DNA from: Bacillota bacterium
GTDB lineage: Bacteria > Bacillota_E > RBS10-35 > JAJYVN01
DNA length: 6,189 bases
Assembly: GCA_021846605.1 (NCBI GenBank)
Contig: JAJZWQ010000171.1
Span: 1 to 6,189 of the forward strand
Direction: 5' to 3'
Shown piece after piece: positions 5,584-6,189 of the stretch (its first letter is position 1; the number at the start of each line of letters is the position of its first letter). Below the pieces are notes generated by a model. It saw only the letters and a program-made list of their open reading frames with translations, did no database searches and was not told the DNA's origin. Both the position numbers and the translations under genes were made by a program.

Positions 5584-6189
5584 CGCCGGCCTCCCGTACA
5601 ATGGCGTCCATCTTAACGTAGCCGTCTGGGGTCCCCATGTCCGCAAAGCCCACGTGGCCGGCGAACGCCGCCAGCGCGCCCGCCGCGGCCATGCGGGGCA
5701 GGACGTCGCGCTCCAGCGAGTCCCCTGCCTCCAGGTGGGGCCAGGCCGCTGGCTCCAGCAGGTACACGCCCGCGTTGACCAGCGCCGGCCCGGGCGCGCC
5801 CGCCGCCCGGAAGGCGCGCACCCGCCCGTCGCCCCCGACCTCCAGCGTGCCGTAGCGCGTCCCGTCGGGGACGCGCGCCGCGGCCAGGGTGCAGGGGCAG
5901 CCCAGCGCCCGGTGCGCCGCGACCATGGCCCCCAGGTCCAGTTCCGGGAGGCTGTCCCCGTTCAGCACCAGCACGCGGCCCTCCGCCCAGCCCCTGGCCA
6001 GGCGGAGGGCCCCCGCCGTCCCCCGGGGCTCGGGTTCCACCGAGAAGTGCAGGCGCTGGCCCAGGGCGGCCAGCCCCGGGGCGGCGGCGATCACCTGCTC
6101 CGCCCGGTACCCCAGGCAGAGCACGACCTCCTCCACCCCCCACCGCTGGAGCCAACCCAGGACATGGGCCAGGAAGGGCGCGCCCGCCA
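5567..6189 (-). CDS. hddC: Nucleotidyltransferase, probable D-glycero-alpha-D-manno-heptose 1-phosphate guanylyltransferase, 5' end cut by window
   Basis: Sugar-1-phosphate nucleotidyltransferase; 206 residues are visible and the N-terminus lies beyond the right edge. It would join heptose 1-phosphate to GTP to make GDP-heptose, the last activation step. The reading frame stays open to the edge, beginning AGAPFLAHVLGWLQRWGVEE, which matches the family region just after the missing nucleotide-binding G-G-x-G-T-R-L signature. Visible motifs, numbered in the fragment, are GTAGAL (56-61), LNGDS (75-79) with the metal-binding Asp78, RYGTLEV (111-117), NAGVYLL (138-144), SLERDVLP (157-164) and FADMGTPDGY (181-190). 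Its stop (TAA, 5569-5567) lies inside hddA, overlapping by 17 nt. The family is certain. Choosing HddC over a mannose-1-phosphate guanylyltransferase or glucose-1-phosphate enzyme rests on the adjoining hddA and gmhB. An internal GTG at 6136 is not the true start. Confidence 0.8.
   Translation of the reverse strand, partial: AGAPFLAHVLGWLQRWGVEEVVLCLGYRAEQVIAAAPGLAALGQRLHFSVEPEPRGTAGALRLARGWAEGRVLVLNGDSLPELDLGAMVAAHRALGCPCTLAAARVPDGTRYGTLEVGGDGRVRAFRAAGAPGPALVNAGVYLLEPAAWPHLEAGDSLERDVLPRMAAAGALAAFAGHVGFADMGTPDGYVKMDAIVREAGDAHPQ
5590..5595 (-). promoter_or_regulatory. Ribosome binding site of hddA
   Basis: GGGAGG on the minus strand lies 6 nt before ATG 5583, inside the last codons of the upstream nucleotidyltransferase gene. 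It identifies the start MLIRSK and rules out the in-frame extension to 5646. Confidence 0.65.

Overview
This is a very GC-rich bacterial window (GC is high at third codon positions too) with compact, often overlapping genes and mostly strong GGAGG-type ribosome binding sites. Sequence alone does not fix the taxon. A GDP-heptose gene set beside a high-GC, purine-rich SD style would suit a thermophilic or soil Gram-positive-like lineage or a poorly characterised high-GC phylum, but this is a guess. No rRNA, tRNA, CRISPR array or insertion sequence was found.

Left part, plus strand. Bases 1-383 hold no gene I can defend. A type II toxin-antitoxin pair follows: an AbrB/SpoVT-fold antitoxin (499-807) and a PIN-domain (VapC-like) ribonuclease toxin (804-1265). 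Two features stand out. First, two inverted repeats of the form ATGC-N13-GCAT lie just upstream of the antitoxin, as an autoregulatory operator might. Second, the toxin has no ATG, GTG or TTG start; the only well-placed start is a CTG that overlaps the antitoxin stop as CTGA behind a good SD. A stretch of about 420 bases without a recognisable gene separates the toxin from the convergent genes on the other strand.

Right part, minus strand, in order of transcription from the right edge: a nucleotidyltransferase cut by the window edge (probably HddC), a GHMP-family heptose-7-phosphate kinase (HddA), a HAD-family heptose-1,7-bisphosphate phosphatase (GmhB), a GT-B family 4 glycosyltransferase, and a class I SAM-dependent methyltransferase. 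The first three overlap (17 nt, then 1 nt). Together they cover the kinase, phosphatase and nucleotidyl-transfer steps that make GDP-D-glycero-alpha-D-manno-heptose, the activated sugar used for S-layer glycans, capsules and related surface glycans. Only the first step (GmhA, sedoheptulose-7-phosphate isomerase) is not visible; it may lie beyond the right edge. The glycosyltransferase 92 nt downstream is a plausible user of the activated sugar. The methyltransferase is 286 nt further on with its own strong SD, and its link to the pathway is uncertain.

The pathway itself is known. The less ordinary observations are the CTG-started toxin, the tandem operator-like repeats, and a G-tract-rich leader with a G-quadruplex-type pattern before the glycosyltransferase.
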